Below, piece by piece: positions 8,494 to 16,500 of a stretch of 64,000 bases of DNA. The DNA comes from Sporosarcina psychrophila (lineage in GTDB: Bacteria; Bacillota; Bacilli; Bacillales_A; Planococcaceae). Made by a program: the position numbers and the translations under genes. The notes beneath the pieces were generated by a model. That model made no database searches. It was not told the origin of the DNA and saw only the letters and a list, made by a program, of their open reading frames with translations. The DNA lies in assembly GCF_001590685.1 (NCBI RefSeq), contig NZ_CP014616.1, positions 4,401,001-4,465,000 of the forward strand. The letters run 5' to 3'. Position 1 is the first letter of the stretch; each line of letters opens with the position of its first letter.

Positions 8494-8967
8494 TTATTCT
8501 GAAGCCAAACGGTTCAAAGCATTAATCATGCCTGCATGAACGCCTTCATGCCACACTGCAAATTGAACGACTGCCTCAACTGTCACCATTGTATGTAAGG
8601 GTCCAATTGACATCGGTTCCTGTAACGTATTGCTTAGTTTACCTTCGAGCGCTTTAACGACACGTTCTGGTTGTTCCTCTAATGCCGCGAGGAGCTCGTC
8701 TGTTGATGGAGCATTTCCTTCCCAGTCGTTAGGGCCTGATCCCGACACAAAAAGAGAGATCCATTCGGGATGGACAGGTTCATAACCTTCCACCGCTTTT
8801 TGAATGAGTGTTTCCATCGTTACAAAAATATGACCCGCATTCCAACGAATCGTGTTATTGAATCCTGTTGGTTGTGCATCCCAAGCTTCTGCTTTTGACT
8901 TTACAAGACGGCCAAGTGTATAAATACGTGTGAATTTTAACTGATTCATTGTTTCGATGACAATCAT
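8494..8967 (-). CDS. DinB-superfamily protein
   Basis: 157-residue four-helix protein of the DinB/YfiT-like superfamily, some of whose members are thiol (bacillithiol) transferases or metal-dependent enzymes. Candidate metal ligands are the histidines in RWNAGHIF (near residue 46) and in the late VWHEGVHAGMI segment. The function cannot be fixed further. The start is uncertain: AAAGGGATGA places the SD directly on the ATG at 8967 but 17 nt from the alternative ATG at 8949 (MNQLKFTRI). Monocistronic by context. Confidence 0.8.
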   Translation of the reverse strand: MIVIETMNQLKFTRIYTLGRLVKSKAEAWDAQPTGFNNTIRWNAGHIFVTMETLIQKAVEGYEPVHPEWISLFVSGSGPNDWEGNAPSTDELLAALEEQPERVVKALEGKLSNTLQEPMSIGPLHTMVTVEAVVQFAVWHEGVHAGMINALNRLASE

Positions 8968-9011
8968 CCCTTTCTTTGCTTCTCTTCTACTCTACCGCAT
9001 CTTATCTACAA

Positions 9012-9043
9012 ATCAAAACGGTCGCTCCACAAAGGGACGACCG
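9012..9043 (-). terminator. Terminator of the hydrophilic small protein gene
   Basis: On the minus strand CGGTCG pairs with CGACCG (9043-9038 and 9024-9019), followed by TTTTG. It sits just after the stop of the gene at 9052. Confidence 0.75.
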
Positions 9044-9051
9044 CTACTAAG

Positions 9052-9375
9052 TTATGGTTTAAATGGATCTTCGTTCGGTTTCTCTTTATTCCATTTTTCG
9101 TGTGTTTCTTGATCAAACTTGTTATCTTCTTGATGTTTTTCACCAAAAGGGTATTGTTCGCCCGACCTTGGCTTATTATAACCCGTGTCCGTTTTGTATG
9201 TTCCGTATGCTGACTGTTCATTCTCACCAGTCTTGTCCAAGGTGTTTTTTCTAAAGACATCCGATGTATTCGAATCGGATGGATCCGCGAGTGGAAGCTC
9301 ATCGGAATTAGCTACCCCTTTCACTTTCGGTTCAAGATCTTCTTTGTTTGGGTACTTACCATCTGATTTTGTCAT
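9052..9375 (-). CDS. Hydrophilic small protein of unknown function
   Basis: 107 residues, very rich in Lys, Glu, Asp, Asn and Pro, with no hydrophobic segment. It looks intrinsically disordered. I recognise no family. ATG at 9375 was preferred (MTKSDGKYP) because GGAGG lies 13 nt upstream; an ATG at 9420 is in frame but lies before that site. The composition would suit a stress or spore-coat-associated protein, but that is a guess from composition and from the nearby yjcZ-type gene. It has its own terminator. Confidence 0.7.
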   Translation of the reverse strand: MTKSDGKYPNKEDLEPKVKGVANSDELPLADPSDSNTSDVFRKNTLDKTGENEQSAYGTYKTDTGYNKPRSGEQYPFGEKHQEDNKFDQETHEKWNKEKPNEDPFKP

Positions 9376-9653
9376 AGTATCTATTGATCCTCCTTCTTCG
9401 AATAGTGATTCTATTCCCATATTTTAAACTAATGATACAACACATTTCATTAAACAAGCAAGTAGAATCCCATACTAGACAGCAGGATGGCCACTCCAAT
9501 TACCACGTCTATCCATCTACTTGTCAGCTAAACTATTCTTCTAAATAACCAAAAGCAATTATTTCTTTGGCAGTCGTAAAGGCGTTTGTACTTAGTGCCT
9601 AGTAATCTATTTGCATAAGCTAAATTAGACCATTCATGAAAGGAGTGTTGACA

Positions 9654-9752
9654 ATGGGTCAATACGGAGGATATGAGAGCGGAAGCTCATTTGCGTTAAT
9701 TATTGTGCTTTTCATCCTGTTAATTATTATCGGTGCTTGCTTCATTGGTTAA
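9654..9752 (+). CDS. YjcZ-family sporulation peptide
   Basis: A 32-residue peptide that is easily missed. It has a Gly/Tyr/Ser-rich start (MGQYGGYESGSS) and a single hydrophobic helix (FALIIVLFILLIII) ending in GACFIG. This matches the YjcZ/YdgA-like peptides of spore-formers, which are made in the mother cell or forespore and sit in the coat or membrane. ATG at 9654 follows GAAAGGAG at 8 nt. A CATAAGCTA stretch about 40 nt upstream resembles a sigma-K -10 element, but no clear -35 was found. A strong terminator lies downstream at 9935. Confidence 0.85.
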   Translation: MGQYGGYESGSSFALIIVLFILLIIIGACFIG

Positions 9753-9787
9753 TTAAGGATGTTGTGCATCTAGTACCAGCATACTTG

Positions 9788-9923
9788 CTATATATGTTGA
9801 AATAAAGAAACCACTGAATTTGCTACTGCGCTAGGGGATGCTGCCAGTCTTATGACTTTGGCTCCCCCTTAAAAGGCGCCTTCGCTCAATTTATATGGGT
9901 ATTTATTTGGTCAACATATATAG
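9788..9923. mobile_element. MITE-like element with 13-bp terminal inverted repeats
   Basis: CTATATATGTTGA (9788-9800) and its exact reverse complement TCAACATATATAG (9911-9923) bound a 136-bp non-coding segment. The right half (9865-9922) recurs at 52711-52768 with about 50 of 58 positions identical. No transposase is present, so this would be a non-autonomous element or a dispersed structured repeat. No clear target duplication was seen. Confidence 0.6.
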
Positions 9924-9934
9924 TTTTTTTTCTT

Positions 9935-9963
9935 AGGGAGCGCTTGATAAGCGCTCCCTTTCC
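9935..9963 (+). terminator. Strong hairpin after yjcZ-type gene and repeat
   Basis: AGGGAGCGCTT-GAT-AAGCGCTCCCT (9935-9958), followed by TTTCC. The T-run is weak, but the stem is perfect. Confidence 0.6.
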
Positions 9964-10045
9964 ATATTTCCATTTTATTAATTTTAATGAAACTTTAGAC
10001 ATTATTTGGTCGTCCAATACTGAATCAATGATTGGAGGATCTACT

Positions 10046-10690
10046 GTGATACGGGGAATTATTTTATCGTTATTCAGCATCACTTTTCTACTGTGGATTG
10101 AACAATCAGTAGAAGTTACATACATCTGGAAAACGGCGGCGAAAGTGACTCTATTCCTGCTCGTCCCACTCCTATTATTCCGCAAGACGGGATTCCCATT
10201 CTTACGCTTGGTCCAAACTGATCGAAAAAGCATGTTGATTGCGATTGGTTCTGGAGTTGCGATTATGGGGATTATCTTTGCGGCGTTCATCATCTTACAG
10301 CCTTTCATAGATATTGCTGCACTTCTAGTTGACCTTGCTAGTGCAGGTATAACGACTACAACATTCCCGTTCATCGCTCTCTATATACTGTTCGGCAATT
10401 CGATGTTAGAGGAATTTTACTTCCGCGGTCTGTTGCCAAATCTTGTTGGCAAATCTCGGATTCGGTTTATTTTACCGTCATTCCTCTTTGCCATTTATCA
10501 TATTTCAATTTTTCTTCCATGGTTCAGCTCAGCTCTTCTTATACTCGCTGTAACAGGGCTCTGGGTTGGTGGAGTTATCTTTCAACTTGCCAATGAAAAA
10601 AGCGGAACAATTTTGCCCTCTTGGACGATTCACATGTGTGCAGATATTGGTGTACTACTTATCGGTGTCTATATCATGTACTTCTATTGA
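10046..10690 (+). CDS. CPBP-family intramembrane glutamic endopeptidase
   Basis: 214-residue polytopic membrane protein of the CPBP (CAAX-protease/Abi) family. The motif EEFYFRG supplies the glutamate pair Glu122/Glu123 and the arginine; histidine 152 in IYHISIF is the second motif. Such proteases act in membrane-protein processing or self-immunity; the substrate here is unknown. The start is a GTG at 10046 with GGAGG 7 nt upstream. A longer frame from 9944 overlaps the hairpin and repeat and is rejected. No obvious partner gene. Confidence 0.88.
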   Translation: MIRGIILSLFSITFLLWIEQSVEVTYIWKTAAKVTLFLLVPLLLFRKTGFPFLRLVQTDRKSMLIAIGSGVAIMGIIFAAFIILQPFIDIAALLVDLASAGITTTTFPFIALYILFGNSMLEEFYFRGLLPNLVGKSRIRFILPSFLFAIYHISIFLPWFSSALLILAVTGLWVGGVIFQLANEKSGTILPSWTIHMCADIGVLLIGVYIMYFY

Positions 10691-10704
10691 ATAAGGCCGC
10701 ATGA

Positions 10705-10755
10705 CAAAAAAAGCTGTACACATTCCCCTTCTATAAGGGCTTTGCATACAGCTTA
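10705..10755 (-). terminator. Terminator between CPBP gene and histidine kinase
   Basis: AGCTGTA/TACAGCT arms with an inner CCTT/AAGG hairpin. On the minus strand it is followed by a seven-T run, so it mainly serves the kinase operon; it may also stop the CPBP transcript. Confidence 0.75.
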
Positions 10756-10774
10756 TTATTTGTATATCTATTTG

Positions 10775-13054
10775 TTAAACCGCCGCCACGACGACCGTTA
10801 CTTTGAATAAATCCCCATCTACTTCGATTTTCATATTCCCATTATGCAAATCAACGATGGATTGCGCAATCGCAAGACCAAGTCCTGAACCATCTGTATG
10901 GCGTGATGTATCCGCCCGTTTAAAGCGTTCATATAATTCGTCGATATTTTCACCGAGCTCATACTTCGTCACATTTTTCACGACGAATTCGGCCGTATCC
11001 CCTACTTTTCGAAGCGTAATATAGACACGGGTACCCGGCAATGTGTACTTGATGGCATTAACAATCAAGTTATCCAATACGCGCCACCATCTTTTCCCGT
11101 CCACATAGGCAACGAGTGCAGCTTCAGGGAAATTCACCCTAAAATCCAGTCCTGATTTCGAGATTTCTTCTTCGTGCTCTGCAAGGGCTTGTTGGAGTAA
11201 TTGCGTCATATCAACACGCTGCTTGTTAAGCTCCAAGTTACCACTTGCCATTTTCGATACTTCGAATAAATCCTCGATTAACGTCTTCAAACGCTGTGAC
11301 TTTTTGTCTAAAATGTCTACATATTTTGTACGTTCTTCAGCTGTAATGTCTTCCTTTTTCAAGAGATCCGTGTAGGTAATAATTGATGTCAATGGAGTCC
11401 TGAGATCATGACTGACATTCGTAATTAGTTCTGTTTTCAGTCGTTCGCTTTTCGCCTGTTCAGTCACGGAAATATGGACACCTTCACGAAGATTATTCAA
11501 ATTCTTTGCGTGTTCCGCTAGTGGTGATTTCCCCTCAATATCAATTTCTTTGTGCAATCGCCCATTCGCCATCGCTTCCGTAGCAACCATAATGCGATTC
11601 AAATACGCTGTTCTTCTCACAAAGATATAGAGGAATGGCAATCCAGCAAACAAGACAAGCGGAATATAAATCATAATTAATATAGGTTGGATGAGGACAA
11701 TGCAAAGTCCGATACCTGCTAGGAAAAAACCAATTAACAGTAGGAACATTTGAATACCAATGGATCGATTCAAGAACATCCCTTGCCACGCAAGTATGAA
11801 CCTCATACTGTAACTCTCTTTAATATCCTGTATTAGCGCACCCCTAACTTTTACACGCTCTACAAGTAGGACCAATTGGAATACTATCGCCCATAGGAAG
11901 ACCATTAAAATGACAAGCGTCATTCCGAGAATGACTCCGGATTCTAATCTATAATGAGTAAAAAATGTGACATAGCGCCCTACAGCATTTCCTAATAAAA
12001 CCCAAAAAACACTAGCTGAAAGCAATAGCAATGCTGCTTTCAGGTCAATTTTCTGCCGTTGGTATCTCTCTACATAATAGCTTGTCGTGACCCATTCCTT
12101 GTTGAAACGTATAACTGTCAGCAAAGCCGCTAAAGCAAGTATACCAAGCGTCCAAAGGACATATAAAATTAACTGTTTTTGATTATATTGTTTTACATTT
12201 TTACCCAGAGAACCTTTCTGCAATGCACTTTGCGGTACAACTACAGTCCCCTCAAATTTCTTCACAGTTTGTGGCTGAGTAGACTCCAAAGCGGCGTCTT
12301 GTGCATGCTCTGACGCAGTCTCTTCTGTTACGGTTGAAACAGTATCTCTGAACGCCGAAACTCCACTTTCATAGGCCTCTGACGAATAACTATCATAATA
12401 AAAGTCATCCAACTGATCAGGCGCCGCAAAGAGATAACCTTCCTCCGCACTGAAAGTCTCTTTATAGCCCGTCGTAACATGGATATCTCCTGAAGTGAAC
12501 TTTTCTCCCGTTTGACTATCCGTTAACTCATAAACAACAGGAAAATAAAGATTTTCCTCGGTGTTCTGAATGCGTCGCTGCAACTCTTCTTCTAGCTGTT
12601 TCTCTTTACTTGCACGGATCTTTACTTCTACATGCGCGTCCGATTCAAAGTTCTTCCGAATGTCGTCAATTTTCGCATCGCGCTCTTCTATCAATGTCGC
12701 TTTCAGCTTTTCACTTTTCACCGCTTCCGCATCGGTGATTCGTTGCGTATATTGCACTTCAATATTACCAATCTGCTCAGAAAGAGTACCATAGTAATTA
12801 CGATGCTCTTCGATTTCGGATTTAGTAACTGTAATCCGTTTTTTCTCCGCTTCTATATCAATCGGATTCAAAACAACTTGAGTAAGATTTCCATAAAAGT
12901 TATTCATTTCCCATTGAAAATCATTCGACTCTACATAGCTCTTACCAATATAACGTAAGTTACCACCTGTCACTGAAAGCAATGCCGTTAAAAATAATAC
13001 CGCTAATGAAGTCCACACAACAATTTGTATACCATATTTCTTTTTCACCATCAT
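10775..13054 (-). CDS. Large multi-pass sensor histidine kinase
   Basis: 759-residue kinase. Order: TM helix (10-29); a large outside domain (about 30-292) with a coiled-coil stretch (about 65-165); then about five TM helices between residues 293 and 480; a HAMP-like linker (about 490-535); DHp domain with His549 in NVSHDLRTPLTS; ATPase with DNLIVNAIKYT and DGSGLGLAIA. The N box and G boxes look intact. The start ATG at 13054 overlaps the stop of the small gene at 13051 (ATGA); a second ATG at 13051 is also possible. It pairs with the OmpR-type regulator just upstream. The stimulus is unknown; the coiled-coil ectodomain suggests sensing of an envelope or protein ligand. Confidence 0.93.
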   Translation of the reverse strand: MMVKKKYGIQIVVWTSLAVLFLTALLSVTGGNLRYIGKSYVESNDFQWEMNNFYGNLTQVVLNPIDIEAEKKRITVTKSEIEEHRNYYGTLSEQIGNIEVQYTQRITDAEAVKSEKLKATLIEERDAKIDDIRKNFESDAHVEVKIRASKEKQLEEELQRRIQNTEENLYFPVVYELTDSQTGEKFTSGDIHVTTGYKETFSAEEGYLFAAPDQLDDFYYDSYSSEAYESGVSAFRDTVSTVTEETASEHAQDAALESTQPQTVKKFEGTVVVPQSALQKGSLGKNVKQYNQKQLILYVLWTLGILALAALLTVIRFNKEWVTTSYYVERYQRQKIDLKAALLLLSASVFWVLLGNAVGRYVTFFTHYRLESGVILGMTLVILMVFLWAIVFQLVLLVERVKVRGALIQDIKESYSMRFILAWQGMFLNRSIGIQMFLLLIGFFLAGIGLCIVLIQPILIMIYIPLVLFAGLPFLYIFVRRTAYLNRIMVATEAMANGRLHKEIDIEGKSPLAEHAKNLNNLREGVHISVTEQAKSERLKTELITNVSHDLRTPLTSIITYTDLLKKEDITAEERTKYVDILDKKSQRLKTLIEDLFEVSKMASGNLELNKQRVDMTQLLQQALAEHEEEISKSGLDFRVNFPEAALVAYVDGKRWWRVLDNLIVNAIKYTLPGTRVYITLRKVGDTAEFVVKNVTKYELGENIDELYERFKRADTSRHTDGSGLGLAIAQSIVDLHNGNMKIEVDGDLFKVTVVVAAV

Positions 13055-13227
13055 ACACTCCCTTTCATCAGCCGTGTGAGATAAGCGATGGCCCGACTAG
13101 AACGCTCCACACCATTGCCTACCAAGTCGATGATATAGGAGAAACAGTAACCAATACTCAGTGCCGCTATAACAATTGCAAGAATCGACCAGAAAGTAGT
13201 ATAATCATTTTTCGATTTTGTAACCAA
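13051..13227 (-). CDS. Hidden small membrane protein between regulator and kinase
   Basis: An unlisted 58-residue frame that fills the gap between the response regulator and the kinase. It starts at TTG 13227 inside the regulator gene, with AAAGGTGG about 9 nt upstream, and stops at 13051 inside the kinase start codon region. Translation begins MVTKSKNDYT, then one hydrophobic helix (about residues 12-36, TFWSILAIVIAALSIG), then a basic tail with VERSSRAIAYL and TRLMKGSV. Coupling at both ends and full use of the gap argue it is real. It may tether or tune the kinase, as small membrane proteins do in other systems, but that role is inferred. No homologue is known to me. Confidence 0.72.
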   Translation of the reverse strand: MVTKSKNDYTTFWSILAIVIAALSIGYCFSYIIDLVGNGVERSSRAIAYLTRLMKGSV

Positions 13228-13894
13228 TGCCCCATACCACCTTTACATACCTTGGATTTTTCGGATCTGCTTCGATTTTCTCACGAATTTTACGAATATG
13301 AACTGCGACAATATTTTCAGCATTGTACGCCGCCTCGTTCCAAACCCGTTCATAGATTTCACTGATAGAAAACACACGTCCTGCATTCTTCATCAGTAAT
13401 TCTGTGATTTTGTATTCGATAGGAGTCAGCTTTACTACATCACCATCGACGGTTATTTCCTTCGCCTCTTCATCAAGAACAAGTCCGTCGATTTCTACTT
13501 TTTTCTGACCGTCATATGTACCAAATTGAATATATCGACGTAATTGAGACTTCACACGTGCCATCAATTCCATTGGATGGAACGGTTTGGTCACATAGTC
13601 ATCGGCTCCCACAGACAAACCGTGAATTTTATCTGAATCCTCTGCTTTTGCACTTAACATGATAATCGGGATATTGCGCACTTCCCGAATTTTGAATGTC
13701 GCCGTAATACCATCCATATTCGGCATCATAATGTCGAGAATGAGAAGATGGACGTCGTTCGACTCCAATAACTCGATCGCCTCTTTGCCATCCGCCGCCT
13801 TTAGTACGTCGTATCCTTCATTTTTTAAATAAATTTCAATCCCGTCACGGATATCCTGATCGTCATCCGCTACCAACACCGTGAACTTCGCCAT
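13205..13894 (-). CDS. OmpR-family response regulator
   Basis: 229 residues. The receiver domain has the acidic cluster Asp10-Asp12 and phosphoacceptor Asp54 in LLILDIMMPNMDG, with KPFHPMELMARV near residue 105. The C-terminal winged helix has LTPIEYKITELLM and a YNAENIVAVHIRKIREKI recognition region. ATG at 13894 follows GAGGTG at 7 nt; a longer frame from 13954 lacks a ribosome site. First gene of a three-gene unit with the 58-residue membrane protein and the kinase. Targets are unknown. Confidence 0.94.
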   Translation of the reverse strand: MAKFTVLVADDDQDIRDGIEIYLKNEGYDVLKAADGKEAIELLESNDVHLLILDIMMPNMDGITATFKIREVRNIPIIMLSAKAEDSDKIHGLSVGADDYVTKPFHPMELMARVKSQLRRYIQFGTYDGQKKVEIDGLVLDEEAKEITVDGDVVKLTPIEYKITELLMKNAGRVFSISEIYERVWNEAAYNAENIVAVHIRKIREKIEADPKNPRYVKVVWGIGYKIEK

Positions 13895-14159
13895 CTTCCG
13901 CACCTCGCTTTTCTTAACTCTATGATACCAATTGTACCCGCCAAATCTTAACATTTACCAATTGTAATTATGAAGAAAGTCTTAAGATGTGTTGTATCAA
14001 GATTCCAAACAAACACGTTAATCCAAACTTTTGTGTTTGTGTTTGCTTTTGAATTAGCTAAGTGACTGTCCCCATCAATTCAAATGATTATTGCATGTTT
14101 GGACAGAGACTTACATATTGATAGGGTGCAAGGACAAACTACTATTGGGGGTAATGTTA

Positions 14160-15374
14160 ATGTCAAACCGTGCTGTTGTATACAATAAGCCTGGAATAGT
14201 TTCAATCGAAAATATTGGCTTTCCCGACTTGGTGTTACGAGATGGACCCGGGGTAAATCCATTAAATGTCGGACGTAAGTGTGATCACGGTGTCATTCTA
14301 AAAGTCGTTGCTACAAATATTTGCGGGAGTGATCAACATATGGTGCGCGGTAGGACAACTGCACCAAGCGGTCTAGCATTAGGACATGAAATTACCGGCG
14401 AAGTCATTGAGGCAGGTCGGGACGTAGAATTCATGAAAGTCGGAGATCTTGTCTCCGTGCCTTTTAATATTGCTTGTGGTCGCTGTAGAAATTGTAAATC
14501 ACAAGACACTCATATTTGTGAAAACGTAAATCCAGACCGTCCTGGATCAGCTTACGGTTATGTTGATATGGGTGGTTGGGTCGGTGGACAATCGGAGTAT
14601 GTAATGGTTCCTTACGCTGATTTCCAACTCCTAAAGTTTCCAGATAAAGCACAAGCGATGGAAAAAATTCTTGACCTTGCTATGCTATCAGATATTTTTC
14701 CAACAGGATTTCACGGAGCATACAGTGCTGGAGTCACAATCGGGTCGACTGTATATATAGCTGGCGCTGGCCCAGTAGGATTAGCAGCCGCTCATTCAGC
14801 ACAACTGCTCGGTGCTTCATGTGTCATTGTAGGAGATATGATTGAAGATCGATTGGCACAAGCGAGAAGTTTTGGATGTGAAACGATCAACCTTAGTCAG
14901 CATGATGATATAGGCGAACAAATTGCCCAAATACTTGGTACTCCTGAAGTCGATTGTGCTGTTGACTGCGTCGGGTTTGAAGCGCATGGTAACGGACCTA
15001 ATCGAGGAGAAGCACCTGCAGCTGTTCTTAACTCAATTATGGAAGTGACACGTGCTGGAGGCAAATTAGGAATTCCAGGTTTGTACGTAACTGGAGATCC
15101 AGGAGCAACTGATGAAGATGCCAAATTTGGGACGCTGAAAATCCGAATGGGATTAGGCTGGGCAAAAGCACATCATTTCGTTACGGGACAAACTCCTGTC
15201 ATGAAGTACCATGAGTTTTTAATGAAATCAATACTGAGCGGGAAAGCCCAAATTGCCAAGGCAGTAAATGCTACGCTTATTTCATTAGAAGAGGCACCGA
15301 ATGGCTACCAAGTTTTTGATAAAGGCGCAGCGAAAAAGTTCGTTATCGATCCACACGGACTGATAAAGAGATAA
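14160..15374 (+). CDS. fdhA: Glutathione-independent formaldehyde dehydrogenase
   Basis: 404-residue zinc alcohol-dehydrogenase-family enzyme closely matching the Pseudomonas putida type, which oxidises formaldehyde (or dismutates it) with tightly bound NAD and without a thiol cofactor. Catalytic zinc ligands: Cys55 in NICGSDQHMVRGR and His76 in LGHEITGE. Structural zinc: Cys106, 109, 112 and 120. The nucleotide loop is GAGPVGLAAA, and the family motifs WAKAHHF and GQTPVMKY are present. ATG at 14160 follows GGGGG at 8 nt. The gene serves formaldehyde detoxification. A terminator separates it from the channel gene that follows. Confidence 0.94.
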   Translation: MSNRAVVYNKPGIVSIENIGFPDLVLRDGPGVNPLNVGRKCDHGVILKVVATNICGSDQHMVRGRTTAPSGLALGHEITGEVIEAGRDVEFMKVGDLVSVPFNIACGRCRNCKSQDTHICENVNPDRPGSAYGYVDMGGWVGGQSEYVMVPYADFQLLKFPDKAQAMEKILDLAMLSDIFPTGFHGAYSAGVTIGSTVYIAGAGPVGLAAAHSAQLLGASCVIVGDMIEDRLAQARSFGCETINLSQHDDIGEQIAQILGTPEVDCAVDCVGFEAHGNGPNRGEAPAAVLNSIMEVTRAGGKLGIPGLYVTGDPGATDEDAKFGTLKIRMGLGWAKAHHFVTGQTPVMKYHEFLMKSILSGKAQIAKAVNATLISLEEAPNGYQVFDKGAAKKFVIDPHGLIKR

Positions 15375-15393
15375 CTCTTTTAACATAGATGAT

Positions 15394-15446
15394 AACATCC
15401 ACGACAAAATCTTCGGAATTTCGAAAACGAGCTGTGGATGTTTTTC
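15394..15446 (+). terminator. Terminator between fdhA and the channel gene
   Basis: AACATCCAC (15394-15402) pairs with GTGGATGTT (15434-15442), followed by TTTCT. The loop is long, so this could be a partial terminator that allows read-through into the channel gene. Confidence 0.65.
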
Positions 15447-15478
15447 TATCCCGTATCGACAATCAGGGGGGATTTCCT

Positions 15479-16285
15479 ATGTCGGCATTTTTAGGTGAAT
15501 TAGTTGGAACGATGATCTTAGTGATTTTAGGTTGCGGTGTTGTTGGCGGAGTCGTGCTTAATAAAACTAAAGCACAAAATTCCGGTTGGATTGTGATCAC
15601 GATGGGCTTTGGTCTCGCTGTAGCAATAGCTATTTATGCCGTAGGCGGGATAAGTGGCGCCCATATTAATCCGGCAGTTACAGTAGGATTAGCCGTAATT
15701 GGGGCTTTTCCTTGGGCAAATGTTCCGTCGTATATTTTAGCTCAACTCATTGGTGCTTTTATCGGAGCAGTCATTGTTTACGTTAACTATTTACCACACT
15801 GGGAAGAAACAAGCGATAAAGACCAAAAGTTAGTTATATTTTCAACTATTCCGGCCATAAGAAAGCCTCTTTCCAACTTAGTAAGTGAAATGATCGGTAC
15901 ATTCGTACTCGTCCTCGGGATATTAGCGATTGGTGCAAATGAATTTACGGAAGGACTTAATCCACTAATCATCGGATTTCTTGTCCTCTCCATTGGTTTG
16001 TCACTTGGGGGAACAACCGGTTTTGCGATTAACCCTGCACGTGACTTAGGTCCAAGAATAGCTCACTTTTTCTTACCGATTCCCGGAAAAGGATCATCCG
16101 ATTGGCATTATGCTTGGGTTCCAATTGTTGGCCCATTACTTGGTGGAGTATTTGGAGCTCTATTTTATCAACAAGTGTTCAGTGGGGTAAATTCTTTGGC
16201 ATTTTGGATAGTAGGCTCAATTTGTTTGGTCGCAATTCTAGGTGCATTTTTTATGAACAAAGTGATGAAAACTCAGCAAGTTTAA
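15479..16285 (+). CDS. MIP-family channel (GlpF-type aquaglyceroporin)
   Basis: 268-residue, six-helix channel protein. The two half-helix motifs are INPAV (in GAHINPAVTVG) and INPARD (in GFAINPARDLGPR). The aspartate after the second NPA motif is typical of glycerol facilitators rather than strict water channels. ATG at 15479 follows a GGGGGGA site. No glycerol kinase or glycerol-phosphate dehydrogenase is adjacent. Its position right after fdhA suggests it may move a small neutral solute, such as methanol, formaldehyde hydrate or glycerol; that is inference. Confidence 0.9.
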   Translation: MSAFLGELVGTMILVILGCGVVGGVVLNKTKAQNSGWIVITMGFGLAVAIAIYAVGGISGAHINPAVTVGLAVIGAFPWANVPSYILAQLIGAFIGAVIVYVNYLPHWEETSDKDQKLVIFSTIPAIRKPLSNLVSEMIGTFVLVLGILAIGANEFTEGLNPLIIGFLVLSIGLSLGGTTGFAINPARDLGPRIAHFFLPIPGKGSSDWHYAWVPIVGPLLGGVFGALFYQQVFSGVNSLAFWIVGSICLVAILGAFFMNKVMKTQQV

Positions 16286-16328
16286 TAAAGTTCAGTAGCC
16301 CTAATACAACCATGTAAAACTTGAATAT

Positions 16329-16387
16329 ACACCCCCTGTATAGATTCAGTTAGTAACTAAACTAACTACACAGGAGGGTGTTTTTTT
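16329..16387 (+). terminator. Terminator after the channel gene
   Basis: ACACCC-CCTGT pairs with ACAGG-A-GGGTGT and is followed by seven T. The loop carries a second small hairpin around TTAGTAACTAA. Confidence 0.85.
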
Positions 16388-16416
16388 ATTAGGTAAAATT
16401 AGGCTGTTTCAAGAAA

Positions 16417-16476
16417 AAATGACCAGGTGACAGTCACTCGGTCATTTCCATTTGGTATACTAAGGTAATATACCAA
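16417..16476 (+). promoter_or_regulatory. Two palindromes upstream of the membrane cassette
   Basis: First, AAATGACC (16417-16424) with GGTCATTT (16440-16447), containing an inner GTGAC-A-GTCAC hairpin. Second, TTGGTATA (16452-16459) with TATACCAA (16469-16476), a perfect 8-bp inverted repeat with a 9-bp spacer. The second includes a TGGTATACT that could be an extended -10, so a dimeric repressor could block the promoter there. Confidence 0.5.
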
Positions 16477-16500
16477 TTAACAAACAAAGGAGGATATATT

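Noticed and set aside
9886..10374. Minus-strand 162-codon frame
   Set aside because: Antisense to the CPBP protease and crosses the repeat and a strong hairpin.
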